From Clostridiales bacterium (GTDB lineage Bacteria; Bacillota; Clostridia; Lachnospirales; WQUN01), in the NCBI GenBank assembly GCA_031270945.1, contig JAISWZ010000476.1, positions 1-40,654 on the forward strand: a stretch of DNA of 40,654 bases, given 5' to 3'. The notes under the pieces are model-generated. The model was not told where the DNA came from. It ran no database searches and worked only from the letters and a program-made list of their open reading frames with translations. This document shows positions 23,534 through 32,023 of this stretch, in pieces (positions within the stretch are counted from its first letter, which is position 1; every line of letters begins with the position of its first letter). The translations under genes were made by a program, and so were the position numbers.

Positions 23534-24115
23534 ATGAATCTCAAAGAGCTATTTAAACTGAAAGACAGGAAAACTGCTGTAAACATAGGAGCAGCCCTTG
23601 CAATAGGAATCCTTTTGCTTTTGATCAGCAGCTCTTTGCTGAAGCAGCCGATTGCCAGCAATTCCAAACAGGCCTCGCAAGCCCTCCCTCCCAAGGAGGA
23701 AGAGGTTGCAGTGGAAGACTACGAGGCAAGGCTCGAAAGAAGGATGGAAGAGTCGCTCTCGCAGATTTCCGCTGTCGGCAAGGTTAAAGTGATGCTGACT
23801 ATAGCGTATGGGAGGGAAATTGTTGTCGCAGAGGATAAGACAGCCAACGAGTCCAGCACCAAAGAGGTCGACGCGCAGGGCGGCAGCAGGACTGTCACCG
23901 CCAGCGATGTAGCCGAGGAGAAGATCATTGTGACAAATGAAGACGGCGAAAGCGTTCCATTGGTTCTGCGCGAGATCAGCCCGAAAATCGAGGGCGTCAT
24001 CATCATCGCAGAAGGGGGAGACAACGTTTTTGTCAAGGAGGCGCTCACGAACGCCGCGAAGGCCATTCTCAACCTTGAAGCGGACAAAGTGCAGATCTTC
24101 AAAATGAAAAAATAA
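23534..24115 (+). CDS. spoIIIAG: Stage III sporulation protein AG
   Basis: A 193-aa single-pass protein: one helix (about residues 17-37), then a ring-building-motif domain split by an insertion (VMLTIAYGREIVVAEDKTAN ... LREISPKIEGVIIIAEGGDN), ending KADKVQIF-like. SpoIIIAG forms large rings resembling flagellar and type III secretion rings. AAGGAG at 23519-23524 fixes the ATG at 23534; the frame is open upstream but overlaps spoIIIAF without a ribosome site. Confidence 0.94.
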   Translation: MNLKELFKLKDRKTAVNIGAALAIGILLLLISSSLLKQPIASNSKQASQALPPKEEEVAVEDYEARLERRMEESLSQISAVGKVKVMLTIAYGREIVVAEDKTANESSTKEVDAQGGSRTVTASDVAEEKIIVTNEDGESVPLVLREISPKIEGVIIIAEGGDNVFVKEALTNAAKAILNLEADKVQIFKMKK

Positions 24116-24131
24116 AAGCGGGGGTTGAAAA

Positions 24132-24800
24132 ATGTTTGTTCTCAAAAGGAACCAGATAATCATTGCGGCTCTGGTAGTCATGATAGCCGTGGCAGGATAC
24201 CTCAATTACATCGATGGAAAGGCACCGCAGCAAGCGGTCGCCCTCAATGACCAAGGCGAAATCGCGGCCCTTGTAGGATCGTCTTCCACAGGCGGCTACG
24301 AGATTGGCGAGGCTCTCATCTCTGTTGACGACAATCCGTCAATCGCCACATCGGCCACAGAGGATGAAACCTATAACTCCGGCGCGGCCAATACAGGCGA
24401 GGGCGAAGAAGATCCAGGTGCCGCAGTCTTTGTCAACACTAACACTGAGTCATCCTATTTTGTCCAGGCAAAGCTAAACCGTGAGCAAGCCCGCGCGTCT
24501 GAGAAGAACATTCTCACCGAGATGATTAACAACACCAACCTCGAACAAGAGCAAAAGGCGAAAGCCGCAGAGGGCATCATGGAAATCCAGAAGAGAATCG
24601 AAAAAGAAACCGCCGCCGAAGCCATGATCGAAGCAAAGGGATTCAAGGAGGTCTATGTCCGCATCGATGACAACAGCGTAGACGTAGTAGTGAACAAGGA
24701 AGCTCTCACAGACGCCGAGATCGCCCAGATCGAGGATATAGTAAAGAGAAAGACCGGAATGAGCGAGGATCAGATCCACATCAGCCCGATGAGGAAGTAG
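24132..24800 (+). CDS. spoIIIAH: Stage III sporulation protein AH
   Basis: A 222-aa single-pass protein with an N-terminal helix (about residues 7-25) and a C-terminal ring-building (YscJ-like) domain, EMINNTNLEQEQKAKAAEGI to DQIHISPM. In Bacillus, SpoIIIAH faces the forespore and binds SpoIIQ across the intermembrane space. The middle (residues 55-110) is a low-complexity linker, longer than the core needs. It is the last gene of the operon and a strong terminator follows. Confidence 0.94.
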   Translation: MFVLKRNQIIIAALVVMIAVAGYLNYIDGKAPQQAVALNDQGEIAALVGSSSTGGYEIGEALISVDDNPSIATSATEDETYNSGAANTGEGEEDPGAAVFVNTNTESSYFVQAKLNREQARASEKNILTEMINNTNLEQEQKAKAAEGIMEIQKRIEKETAAEAMIEAKGFKEVYVRIDDNSVDVVVNKEALTDAEIAQIEDIVKRKTGMSEDQIHISPMRK

Positions 24801-24805
24801 CGAGA

Positions 24806-24835
24806 AGGGGGTTGCCAAGCGCAACCCCCTTTTTT
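24806..24835 (+). terminator. Terminator of the spoIIIA operon
   Basis: GGGGGTTGC/GCAACCCCC stem with a short CAAGC loop followed by six T. Confidence 0.88.
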
Positions 24836-24893
24836 GCGGATTTCTGGCTGGATTTCGCCCAGGACAGCAAAAAAGGCAACCGCATATAATTTA

Positions 24894-24924
24894 GTTGACA
24901 AGCGTGTCAACTCATTTAATAGCG
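24894..24924 (+). promoter_or_regulatory. Promoter-like site with an inverted repeat over the -35
   Basis: GTTGACA-AGCG-TGTCAAC (24894-24911) is a perfect 7-bp inverted repeat that contains a consensus -35 TTGACA (24895-24900). TTTAAT/TAATAG lies at a suitable distance as a weak -10. The layout suggests a regulated promoter for the gene at 25069, with the repeat as operator. Confidence 0.45.
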
Positions 24925-25068
24925 GCCCCCAAAACGGGCTTGACACCCGCCAAAATTAAAAAACGACTCTTTTTCGCGCAAAATCATTCGCGCATGGCTT
25001 AGGAATGGCGATATTGCAGAATAATAAGAATGGAGAAAAACACGCCGCATCAGGGGAGGGGCAAGAGG

Positions 25069-25716
25069 ATGAAAAGGCTGGTTTCACTTTTGGCGGTTTT
25101 GGCATTGTTCTTGCCGCTGGCGGCACTGTCATTGCGGACAGGGGAGATGATCCCCAAAAACCGCTCGCGGGCGCTTGCAATCGGGGAGAAAGCGGATGAA
25201 GAAGATGAGCAGGTAGCAGAGCGCTTCCAAACCGAGATCGTCAACAACATGGCAAACATGTCCCTCATAGGGGCTTTCGTAGGATGCATTGTGCTTACAA
25301 GGCTTGACATTTCAAGAAAAAGGAACATGGCGCAAGTGCCGAAAAGAAAGCGGCGAGGGCTTTTAAACAGAAAGAGGAAAAAGAAGAAAAAACGCAAAAT
25401 CATATTTCATTTTGCCCTGGACGACAGGCCAAAACTTAATGCCGAGCAAAACGCTAGCGCAAAGCAAGATGACAATAGCCAGCAAAAGGCTAGCGCAAAA
25501 CAAGATGACAACGGCCAGCAAAAGGCTAGCGCAAAGCAAAAGGCCAGCGCCAAGCCGAATGCCAATGGCAAGTCAAGCACTGATAGCAAGACAAGCACTA
25601 ACGGCAAGACAAGCACTAACGGCAAGAAAAGCTCAAGCAGCAAGACAAGCCCTACCAGTAAGAAAAGCTCTACCAGCAAGCCAAACGCTGACAACAAGCG
25701 CAAAGGCACCGCTTGA
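25069..25716 (+). CDS. Exported or anchored protein with Lys/Ser/Gln-rich tail
   Basis: I do not recognise the family. MKRLVSLLAVLALFLPLAALSL is a signal peptide or membrane anchor; a second hydrophobic stretch (about residues 60-78, NMSLIGAFVGCIVLTR) may be a helix. A very basic cluster follows (KRKRRGLLNRKRKKKKKRK), then a low-complexity tail built of units such as NASAKQDDN, QQKASAKQ and STNGKTSTNGK. The tail may bind polyanions such as teichoic acid or nucleic acid. The ATG at 25069 is chosen for the signal peptide and the upstream AGGGGAGGGG; an ATG at 25030 lacks a ribosome site. Confidence 0.7.
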   Translation: MKRLVSLLAVLALFLPLAALSLRTGEMIPKNRSRALAIGEKADEEDEQVAERFQTEIVNNMANMSLIGAFVGCIVLTRLDISRKRNMAQVPKRKRRGLLNRKRKKKKKRKIIFHFALDDRPKLNAEQNASAKQDDNSQQKASAKQDDNGQQKASAKQKASAKPNANGKSSTDSKTSTNGKTSTNGKKSSSSKTSPTSKKSSTSKPNADNKRKGTA

Positions 25717-25787
25717 TTGGCTGGGGTGCCCGCTGGAGCACAAAAAGAAACATTCACTCCAAAGCGTTGCGAACATGGGGATTGAGT

Positions 25788-25821
25788 GCAAAGGCGCGGA
25801 TGCTTATATCCGCGCCTTTGC
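25788..25821 (+). terminator. Long hairpin after the 25069 gene
   Basis: GCAAAGGCGCGGAT and its exact complement (14-bp stem, six-base loop). There is little U tract on either strand (CTTTGC), so termination is likely but not certain. Confidence 0.55.
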
Positions 25822-25837
25822 TGCTAAATCTGAGTAA

Positions 25838-25862
25838 CAAAAAATCCGCCTAGGAAGGCGGA
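25838..25862 (-). terminator. Terminator for the minus-strand VOC gene
   Basis: CCGCC/GGCGG stem followed on the minus strand by ATTTTTTG. It lies about 75 bases after the stop of the gene ending at 25936. Confidence 0.65.
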
Positions 25863-25935
25863 GAAGAAAAACAAAATAGAATAAGAAGCGCTGGTTATAC
25901 TAATAAGCTTCAGCAATAAAATTTATGACCAACAG

Positions 25936-26358
25936 CTAAGGCCGGCTTGGCGCTTCTTCCGCTATTACATTCCAGTGGACCCCAAACTTGTCCGTCACGC
26001 CAGCATGGAACACGCTATAAAAGGTCTCCGTTGGCGGGAGCGAAACTTCGCCATCTTCTTTGAGCGCGTCAAATATGGAGACAGCCTCTGCGGCTGAGGG
26101 AACCGTAACGGATAACTCCACATTGTTTCCAACTTTGCGCGGCACCGCTTCATCCGCGAACCATGCGTTCGTTCCGCAGATGGACATCTCTCCATGCATA
26201 ACCCAATCCCGAAGGAGCTCTTGCGGGGTTTCAGATCCATCAGGCATGTAGTCGCCGTAATTCATGATTTTCGGATCATCGCTGTGAAAGGCGGCTTGGT
26301 AAAACTTGAGCGCGTCTTTGCACTGGCCGTAAAACAGCAAATATGGCGTTATCATCAT
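25936..26358 (-). CDS. VOC-superfamily protein, PhnB-like
   Basis: The 140-aa protein opens MMITPYLLFYGQCKDALKFYQAAF, the usual start of PhnB/3-demethylubiquinone-type members of the glyoxalase/VOC fold, with a C-terminal DKFGVHWNVI strand that matches the family. These proteins bind metals or small molecules, and most have no known function. AAGGAG five bases before the ATG at 26358 fixes the start. The frame extends upstream only because it reads through the MITE at 26371-26432. Confidence 0.85.
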   Translation of the reverse strand: MMITPYLLFYGQCKDALKFYQAAFHSDDPKIMNYGDYMPDGSETPQELLRDWVMHGEMSICGTNAWFADEAVPRKVGNNVELSVTVPSAAEAVSIFDALKEDGEVSLPPTETFYSVFHAGVTDKFGVHWNVIAEEAPSRP

Positions 26359-26370
26359 TCTCGCTCCTTG

Positions 26371-26432
26371 GCGCATATCAATGAAATTCCGTAAAGGCAT
26401 TGGTGCCTCGGATTTAATTTTGCTATATGCTC
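26371..26432. mobile_element. Short, diverged MITE between two genes
   Basis: Left GCGCATATCAATGAAATTCC and right AATTTTGCTATATGCTC, with GGCATTGGTGCCTCGG between. The reverse complement (ATCCGAGGCACC ... TTACGGAATTT) matches the subfamily at 10624-10723. The right end overlaps the last codons of the DUF1905 gene. Confidence 0.65.
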
Positions 26433-26707
26433 GTAATAACAACGTGAACAGTGTCTCCAGGCTTCTTGCCGATTGCGGCGCGTATGTCCTTGCGCAGCCC
26501 GATGATGTAGCAGATCGTATCGTCCTCGTTCTTGACACCCATGTTCACAATGCTTCCATCATAAGCGACGCCGTCAAACGCGGCATGAACCTTTGCCCGC
26601 CCTTTGCCGAACTCTTTGCGGATGTCGTAGGGGAAGGCCACATACGCTCCGTCCATGCCGTCTACCTTTTGGATAACAGCTTCGTATTCATAGGTTTTGC
26701 CTGCCAT
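26423..26707 (-). CDS. DUF1905 domain protein with MITE-derived stop
   Basis: The 94-aa protein matches the small beta-barrel DUF1905 family: YEYEAVIQKVDGMDGAYVAF, PYDIRKEFGKGRAKVHAAFD, YIIGLRKDIRAAIGKKPGDT. The function is unknown; the domain is often found with or near YdeI/OmdA-type proteins. The start at 26707 follows GAGGG; an in-frame ATG at 26746 is less likely. The last codons ACG AGC ATA TAG are the terminus of the MITE, so the insertion has replaced the original C-terminus, probably by only a few residues. Confidence 0.82.
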   Translation of the reverse strand: MAGKTYEYEAVIQKVDGMDGAYVAFPYDIRKEFGKGRAKVHAAFDGVAYDGSIVNMGVKNEDDTICYIIGLRKDIRAAIGKKPGDTVHVVITSI

Positions 26708-26891
26708 GGATTGATCCCTCTTGTTTGGCTGTTTCGGGAGGCGCAAAAATCAGCTCTGCAGTTTGAGGCTGGAACCCTTTTTACAGGTTTCCAGCCTTGC
26801 TTGTTTCGGTGAATTGAGCTGTTTGCCAGAGCTGTATGCAATCCCATAAAAGTACAGGAGCTGTCGCGAGCCTTAAAAAAACGCTTAAAGC

Positions 26892-27374
26892 CTATTTTTC
26901 CGCGTCTTCCCCGTCATAGTAGCCAGCTACGCCTTTCAAGTTCAGGATTGTGTCCAGGAGGGGGCTGTAGATCCCGACATTGCCTGAGTCAGGATAGACG
27001 CAGACGTTCGTGGGGACAACCAAGTCAACATCCAGGTACTTGAGAGGCTCATCCGAAGTATTGGTGAGCTTGTGGGCACCGTTTGGGCCCGGAGGGCAGA
27101 CAATGGCGTCACCGGCTGAGACTTCCCGCTCCCCGCTTGGGGTGCGGAGAGTTCCGCGTCCGCTTATGATGTATAAAAGCTCTTCATTCTCCAGGTGGTA
27201 GTGGTAGGGGTAATTGGCCTTTCCCGGAGCAAGCTCGTAGAAGCTGGCTGCGAGCCCGGTTCCTTCGGCTGGGGAAGCAAAGGGCTTTTGAGTGTACTCA
27301 TAGCTCTTGCCGTTTCCATCAGCACGGGCCGTAAGATCTTCCGCCCTTGCTACAAGAACTTCTTCAAGCTTCAC
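26892..27374 (-). CDS. Cupin-domain protein
   Basis: A 160-aa cytoplasmic protein with both cupin motifs: YPYHYHLENEELLYIISG (motif 1, His/His/Glu metal ligands) and GDAIVCPPGPNGAHKLTN (motif 2, with the third histidine), about residues 52-110. Single-domain cupins of this kind bind a metal and act as isomerases, dioxygenases or ligand sensors; the substrate cannot be inferred. The C-terminal 45 residues (VPTNVCVYPDSGNVGIYS) resemble those of short sugar- or auxin-binding-like cupins. The start ATG is preceded by AAGGGAGC. Confidence 0.85.
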   Translation of the reverse strand: MKLEEVLVARAEDLTARADGNGKSYEYTQKPFASPAEGTGLAASFYELAPGKANYPYHYHLENEELLYIISGRGTLRTPSGEREVSAGDAIVCPPGPNGAHKLTNTSDEPLKYLDVDLVVPTNVCVYPDSGNVGIYSPLLDTILNLKGVAGYYDGEDAEK

Positions 27375-27400
27375 TAAAGGAGCTCCCTTCTAAACTAATA

Positions 27401-27492
27401 ACTGTCTCATGATATACCAAACAACTGTCTTATGATATACCAAACAACTGTCTCATGATATACCCAATAACCGCCTCATGATATACCTTTCC
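27401..27492. repeat. 23-bp tandem repeat overlapping a gene end
   Basis: Four units like ACTGTCTCATGATATACCAA start at 27401, 27424, 27447 and 27470. The last two overlap the 3' end of the GNAT gene on the minus strand, and the stop codon TGA is part of the unit (ATCATGA). Confidence 0.8.
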
Positions 27493-28019
27493 TTCCCTCC
27501 ATACAGCAAAGTGACCGTCACGATCTCAAAGCCCAGGGCAAGAAGGTTGTTGACGCTAGGTGTGTTCTTAGGCGAGACGGTTGTGTACGCCGCCTTCTTT
27601 CCCTGAGACCAAGCCAGCTTAAGGAGGTGATTGGCTATGGCTATTTGGAGCTTGTTGCCCCGGCAAGAGGGAAGGACAGCTATGGTGTCAAGCGCCGCAA
27701 TCTGCTGGATTGGGAGCGCCTCTCCCAATCCAGGCAAGCGATCTTTGAGAGAATGGTCTTTTGTCAAATCTAATTCGAGAAGCCCATAGGCGCAAAGCTT
27801 TCCTTCGACGAACACGCCAATGGCAGACCCGCTTTCGATGTAGGCTTGGATCTCGCTCTCTGTGGAGCTTACAAAAAGCTCGCTTGGGGTAGTGGAAACA
27901 ACTTCTTCCTGGCAGGAAACGCAAGAGCCCAGGTCGGAGCTAGCCAAAGGCTTGATCTCGGCTTGAGCCAGGCGCTTCTGGTTTTCTTCTATAACAAAGA
28001 TCTCCAAGGTGTCCTCCAT
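27453..28019 (-). CDS. GNAT-family acetyltransferase
   Basis: A 188-aa N-acetyltransferase. The acetyl-CoA-binding core is visible as IAALDTIAVLPSCRGNKLQI, where the usual R-x-x-G-x-G/A loop appears as CRGNKLQ. It is followed by AYTTVSPKNTPSVNNLLALG and a closing strand. The substrate is unknown. The final residues YIMRRLLGIS are encoded by the 23-bp tandem repeat, so the C-terminus may have shifted by repeat growth. The start codon lacks a strong ribosome site. Confidence 0.78.
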   Translation of the reverse strand: MEDTLEIFVIEENQKRLAQAEIKPLASSDLGSCVSCQEEVVSTTPSELFVSSTESEIQAYIESGSAIGVFVEGKLCAYGLLELDLTKDHSLKDRLPGLGEALPIQQIAALDTIAVLPSCRGNKLQIAIANHLLKLAWSQGKKAAYTTVSPKNTPSVNNLLALGFEIVTVTLLYGGKERYIMRRLLGIS

Positions 28020-28080
28020 GGATGCATTTTCACGAATGCAAAGCCCTGTAGCATTTGCAAAGCCTTGCTGCCTATAAAAG

Positions 28081-29454
28081 CTATTTCACGAAAAACCTGA
28101 TCATCTTGTCGTATGTCTTTGTGTAGGGATGGTAGCGCATAGGAAGGTCAAGGAGCGTTGACTTGTCCACGATGCTTTTTATATGCGAGAACGTGTCAAA
28201 GCTGAACTTTCCGTGGTAGCTGCCCATTCCGCTTTCTCCGACCCCGCCAAACCCCATGTGGGTTGTAGCAAGGTGGATTATGGTGTCATTGACGCACCCG
28301 CCTCCGAAGGAGACCCCTTTGAGCACCCGATCCTGCGAATCCTTGTCCTCAGAGAAGAGGTAAAGCGCCAGCGGGTTGGGATGGGCCTTGATCATGCCAA
28401 GGGCCTCAGAGAGCGTCTCGTATGTTATGACAGGAAGAACGGGGCCAAAGATCTCTTCCTGCATGATCGGATCATCCAGCGAGCAGTTGTCAAGTATTGT
28501 AGGGAATATCTTTCCGGTAGCCTCGTCGTGCTCTCCGCCGTAATACACTTTTTCCTTGGCGATCAGGCTGCAGACGCGCTTGAAGTGCTTTTCGTTTATT
28601 ATCTTCGGCAGGTTTTCGTAGTTCTTCTCCGGGAAGGCCGCATTCATCTCAGCCGCCAGGAGCTTAAGGAACTCCGCTTTCACGGTCTTGTCTACCAGCA
28701 GGTAGTCAGGCGCCACGCATGTCTGGCCAGCGTTAAGTATCTTGCCGAAAGCAAGCCTTTTTGCGGCTAGTGGAAGCTTTGCTGTCCTGTCCACTATGCA
28801 GGGGCTTTTCCCGCCTAGCTCAAGGCTCACGGGAGTCAGGTGCCTGGCGGCTGATTCCATGACAAACTTGCCCACTGCGGCGCTTCCAGTAAAGAAGATA
28901 TAGTCAAACTTCTCGGCCAGCAGGTCTTGGTTTTCCATGCGCCCGCCCTCGACAACTGTCACGTGCTCTGGCGCGAAGCATTTGGCCGCTATGGACGCCA
29001 AGACATGCGAGGTGTTGATGGAGAACGCTGATGGCTTGAGGATGGCGCAGTTGCCAGCGGCTAGGGCGCCTGACAGGGGCGCCAGCGAGAGCTGCACCGG
29101 GTAGTTCCATGGCGAAAGTATGAGCGCCAGCCCGTAAGGGCTTGCCAGCTCATAGCTCTTGGACGGGAACTGCGCCAAGGGGGTCTTGCGCCTTTGGGGC
29201 TTTATCCAGCTGGGAAGATGCTTGATTAAGTGCCTCAGATCCTCGCGAACAATGCCAAGCTCAGTCATGTAGCTTTCTGACGGGGATTTGCGCAAGTCTT
29301 CGTGCAGCGCGTCAAAGAGCTTCTGCTCGTCCTCAACCAAAGCGGCTTGAAGCTTTTTTAGCGCAGCCATGCGAAAATCCAATGGCAGAGTGTAGCCCTT
29401 TTCGAAAAATTCTCTTTGGCTTGATACTATGTCGCCTATTCGGGATTTGATAAT
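28081..29454 (-). CDS. Class 3 aldehyde dehydrogenase, probable AUU start
   Basis: An NAD(P)-dependent enzyme oxidising aldehydes to acids. Motifs: SPWNYPVQLSLAPL, FFTGSAAVGK, the general-base LELGGKSPCIVD and the catalytic cysteine in NAGQTCVAPDYLL; the C-terminus has GGVGESGMGSYHGKFSFDTF. The first ATG (29382) would drop residues that clearly belong: GDIVSQREFFEKGYTLPLDF is in frame upstream. Extending to the ATT at 29454 gives 457 aa, the normal length, with AAAGGAGG five bases before it. An ATG two bases earlier (29459) is out of frame, so either AUU is the start or a small frameshift lies here. Substrate unknown. Confidence 0.88.
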   Translation of the reverse strand: MIKSRIGDIVSSQREFFEKGYTLPLDFRMAALKKLQAALVEDEQKLFDALHEDLRKSPSESYMTELGIVREDLRHLIKHLPSWIKPQRRKTPLAQFPSKSYELASPYGLALILSPWNYPVQLSLAPLSGALAAGNCAILKPSAFSINTSHVLASIAAKCFAPEHVTVVEGGRMENQDLLAEKFDYIFFTGSAAVGKFVMESAARHLTPVSLELGGKSPCIVDRTAKLPLAAKRLAFGKILNAGQTCVAPDYLLVDKTVKAEFLKLLAAEMNAAFPEKNYENLPKIINEKHFKRVCSLIAKEKVYYGGEHDEATGKIFPTILDNCSLDDPIMQEEIFGPVLPVITYETLSEALGMIKAHPNPLALYLFSEDKDSQDRVLKGVSFGGGCVNDTIIHLATTHMGFGGVGESGMGSYHGKFSFDTFSHIKSIVDKSTLLDLPMRYHPYTKTYDKMIRFFVK

Positions 29455-29495
29455 ACCATCCTCCTTTGAGCGTCCCCAAGGGCCTGGCTTCTAAA

Positions 29496-29645
29496 GCGCA
29501 TATCCCAAAAAATAAGTATACTGGCTCGAAAAAAGCCTTTGGTGATTCGCCCTTGAACATTGGGCAAACGCTATCTGGCGCCAGCGAAAGTTTGGGATAC
29601 GCGCGAAGACCCAATTGCTGTATATCTTCGTTGTTTGGGATATGC
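29496..29645. mobile_element. Composite or degraded MITE
   Basis: Left end GCGCATATCCCAAA, an inner right-type end GTTTGGGATACGCGC near 29591-29605, and a second right end GTTTGGGATATGC at about 29633-29645. The middle (GCCTTTGGTGATTCGCCCTT) resembles 3255-3300. It may be two overlapping elements. Confidence 0.55.
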
Positions 29646-29839
29646 TTTTACTATAATATTAACCGCATCCAGAGAAAAAGTCAAATGGGCTATTGAGGCA
29701 TCAGTTCCAGTCCGTCTTCGAATCTGCGGAAAACCGCCCATTTTTGGGGAGAATCGAGTTTTTGGGGGCAACTTGAAATTTCAAAGCTTGCCACTCATTT
29801 TCAAAAAAGGCTTGCTAATAATCAAAAGCTTGCTTTTTA

Positions 29840-29967
29840 GTGCATATCCCAAAATTCCGTATTGGAGCCGGAAAAGTCCTGGCAAATGCTTCAACTAGTT
29901 TGCTCGGGCTTCTGCGAGCAAACACCCGGACTTTTACGCACCTCGGATATAATTTTGGGATATGCTC
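29840..29967. mobile_element. Complete 128-bp MITE with TTA duplication
   Basis: GTGCATATCCCAAAATTCC to AATTTTGGGATATGCTC, flanked by TTA at 29837-29839 and 29968-29970. Inner arms GGAGCCGGAAAAGTCC and CGGACTTTTACGCACC are partly complementary, and TTTGCTCGGG / GCGAGCAAA form an inner stem. Confidence 0.88.
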
Positions 29968-29970
29968 TTA

Positions 29971-30296
29971 GAACTCATAAATTTAGCCTGTAAAAGAAAA
30001 ATGTCTGAAACTTTGATCTTATGGGATATTTTGAGCCCTAGCCCGTTTGGCTTTGCTTTTTTATACGCAAAAACCCCGGATTCCGGAGCGTTCAGCTCTG
30101 TCGGTTTTAGTGAATCATATATTTTTCTTGAAACAATAGCGATTTCCAGCTTTTTTACTCCCCTAATACTTGCGCAGCCGCCAAAAGATTCTTTTGACTT
30201 TTGTCAGCTCTTATATTACTATTTGTAAGCAAGGCTTGCAGGATAGCAAGCTCTGGAGCAATACCAGTTCTTAGAAAAGCGAAACAGGAGGCACAT
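29971..30296. other. Spacer upstream of the glucosidase, no gene seen
   Basis: AT-rich DNA between the MITE and the glucosidase gene. CCGGATTCCGG near 30083 is a short inverted repeat. GCAAGGCTTGC (30230) and a ribosome site follow. I see no strong promoter and no operator I can name, though carbohydrate control would be expected. Confidence 0.4.
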
Positions 30297-31922
30297 ATGG
30301 CAGAAAAATGGTGGCAAAGCGCCGTGGCATACCAAATATACCCCAGAAGCTTTCAGGACAGCAACGCAGACGGGATAGGAGACATCGCGGGAATAATATC
30401 AAGGCTGGACTACTTGGAGAAGCTGGGCATCGACGCGATCTGGCTCTCTCCTGTATGCCGCAGCCCGCAAGACGATTTCGGGTATGACATTTCCGATTAC
30501 CAAGACATAGATCCCATGTTCGGCACATTGAATGACATGGACAAGCTGGTGGCTGAATCAAAGAACCGGGGGATAGCGATTGTGCTGGACCTGGTCTTGA
30601 ACCACACCTCAGATGAGCACCCATGGTTCATCGAGGCCAAGAAAAGCAGGGACAACATCTACCATGACTACTATGTCTGGAGAGACGGAGACGAAAGCGC
30701 CCCTCCAAACGGCCTGCTTGCCGCATTCAGCGGGTCGGCGTGGGAATGGGTGCCTGAGCTCAAGCAGTGGTACCTGCACCAATTCTCCAAGAAGCAGCCA
30801 GACCTGAACTGGGACAACCCAGCTGTTCGCCAGGAGATCTACAGGATGATCCGCTGGTGGATGGATCGCGGAGTAGGCGGGTTCAGGCTGGATGTCATAG
30901 ACCTGGTTGGCAAAGAGCCAGATCGGCTGATCACAGGCAATGGCCCGAAGCTTCACGACTACCTCCATGAGCTCAGCAAGGAGACGTTCCAAAAGGGAGA
31001 CCTGATGGTTGTAGGTGAAACCTGGAGCGCCAGCACCGAGGACGCGAAGATCTACAGCAACCCTGACGGATCAGAGTTTTCCATGGTGTTCCAGTTCGAG
31101 CACATAATGCTTGACCAGTTGCCTGGCAAGGATAAGTGGGATCTGGCACCGCTTGATTTCATGGCGCTAAAAAAGGTCTTTACCCATTGGCAGAAAGAGC
31201 TTCATGGGGTCGGATGGAACAGCTTGTTCTGGAACAACCACGACTTGCCCCGAATAGTTTCCCGCTGGGGAAATGACAAGGAGTACAGGGTGCAGTCAGC
31301 CAAAATGCTGGCGATACTCCTTCATGGCCTGCAGGGCACCCCGTACATCTACCAGGGGGAAGAGCTTGGGATGACCAATGCAACCTTTTCTTCAACAGAG
31401 GGGCTAAGGGACATCGAGAGCCTGAACATGCACGCGGATCGCCTGTCAAAGGGCTATTCCGAAGAAGAGATCATGAAGTCCATAAACGCAAAAGGCAGGG
31501 ACAACGCCAGAACCCCAATGCAATGGGACAGCTCGGAGAATGCCGGTTTCACCCTGGGAACTCCCTGGATAGAGGTAAACCCCAACTACAAAGAGATAAA
31601 CGCGGCTTCTCAGACAGATGACGAGGACTCGATCTTCTCCTGTTACAGAAAGCTCATAGCGCTCAGGAAAACCAACCCGGTTTTTGCCTTCGGGGACTTT
31701 GCCATTCTTCTCGAAGACGATCCCCATGTTTTCACATACAAGAGACAGTACAAAGACCAAGAGATGCTGGTCGCCGTCAACTTCTTCTCCCAGGAGGAGC
31801 CTTTCTTTGGCAGGGTGGACACCAGCGGCATGAAGCTGGCCCTAAGCAACTACAAAGGGGAGAGCGATACGCTTAGGCCGTATGAAGCCAGGCTGTATAT
31901 AGCAAACCCCAGGGGATTTTAA
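30297..31922 (+). CDS. DexB-like alpha-glucosidase (GH13)
   Basis: A 541-aa cytoplasmic family 13 hydrolase. The four conserved regions are present: DLVLNHTSDEHPWF, GGFRLDVIDLVGK (nucleophile about D199), VVGETW (acid/base about E241) and FWNNHDLPRIVSRWG (about D315). GNGPKLHDYL, FWNNHDLPR and QGEELGMTN closely resemble glucan 1,6-alpha-glucosidase DexB of streptococci, which releases glucose from isomalto-oligosaccharides. Oligo-1,6-glucosidase or trehalose-6-phosphate hydrolase are the alternatives. AGGAGG at 30286-30291 fixes the ATG at 30297. No sugar transporter lies beside it. Confidence 0.9.
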   Translation: MAEKWWQSAVAYQIYPRSFQDSNADGIGDIAGIISRLDYLEKLGIDAIWLSPVCRSPQDDFGYDISDYQDIDPMFGTLNDMDKLVAESKNRGIAIVLDLVLNHTSDEHPWFIEAKKSRDNIYHDYYVWRDGDESAPPNGLLAAFSGSAWEWVPELKQWYLHQFSKKQPDLNWDNPAVRQEIYRMIRWWMDRGVGGFRLDVIDLVGKEPDRLITGNGPKLHDYLHELSKETFQKGDLMVVGETWSASTEDAKIYSNPDGSEFSMVFQFEHIMLDQLPGKDKWDLAPLDFMALKKVFTHWQKELHGVGWNSLFWNNHDLPRIVSRWGNDKEYRVQSAKMLAILLHGLQGTPYIYQGEELGMTNATFSSTEGLRDIESLNMHADRLSKGYSEEEIMKSINAKGRDNARTPMQWDSSENAGFTLGTPWIEVNPNYKEINAASQTDDEDSIFSCYRKLIALRKTNPVFAFGDFAILLEDDPHVFTYKRQYKDQEMLVAVNFFSQEEPFFGRVDTSGMKLALSNYKGESDTLRPYEARLYIANPRGF

Positions 31923-32023
31923 AGGGTTTTAGCTTAAGAAAAGCGGGGGCAAGCCGCAAGGCTTGAGATTTTGGCAGCAGACGCGCTTTAAGGGCACTCC
32001 CAATAAAATAATAAAAAGTCCTA

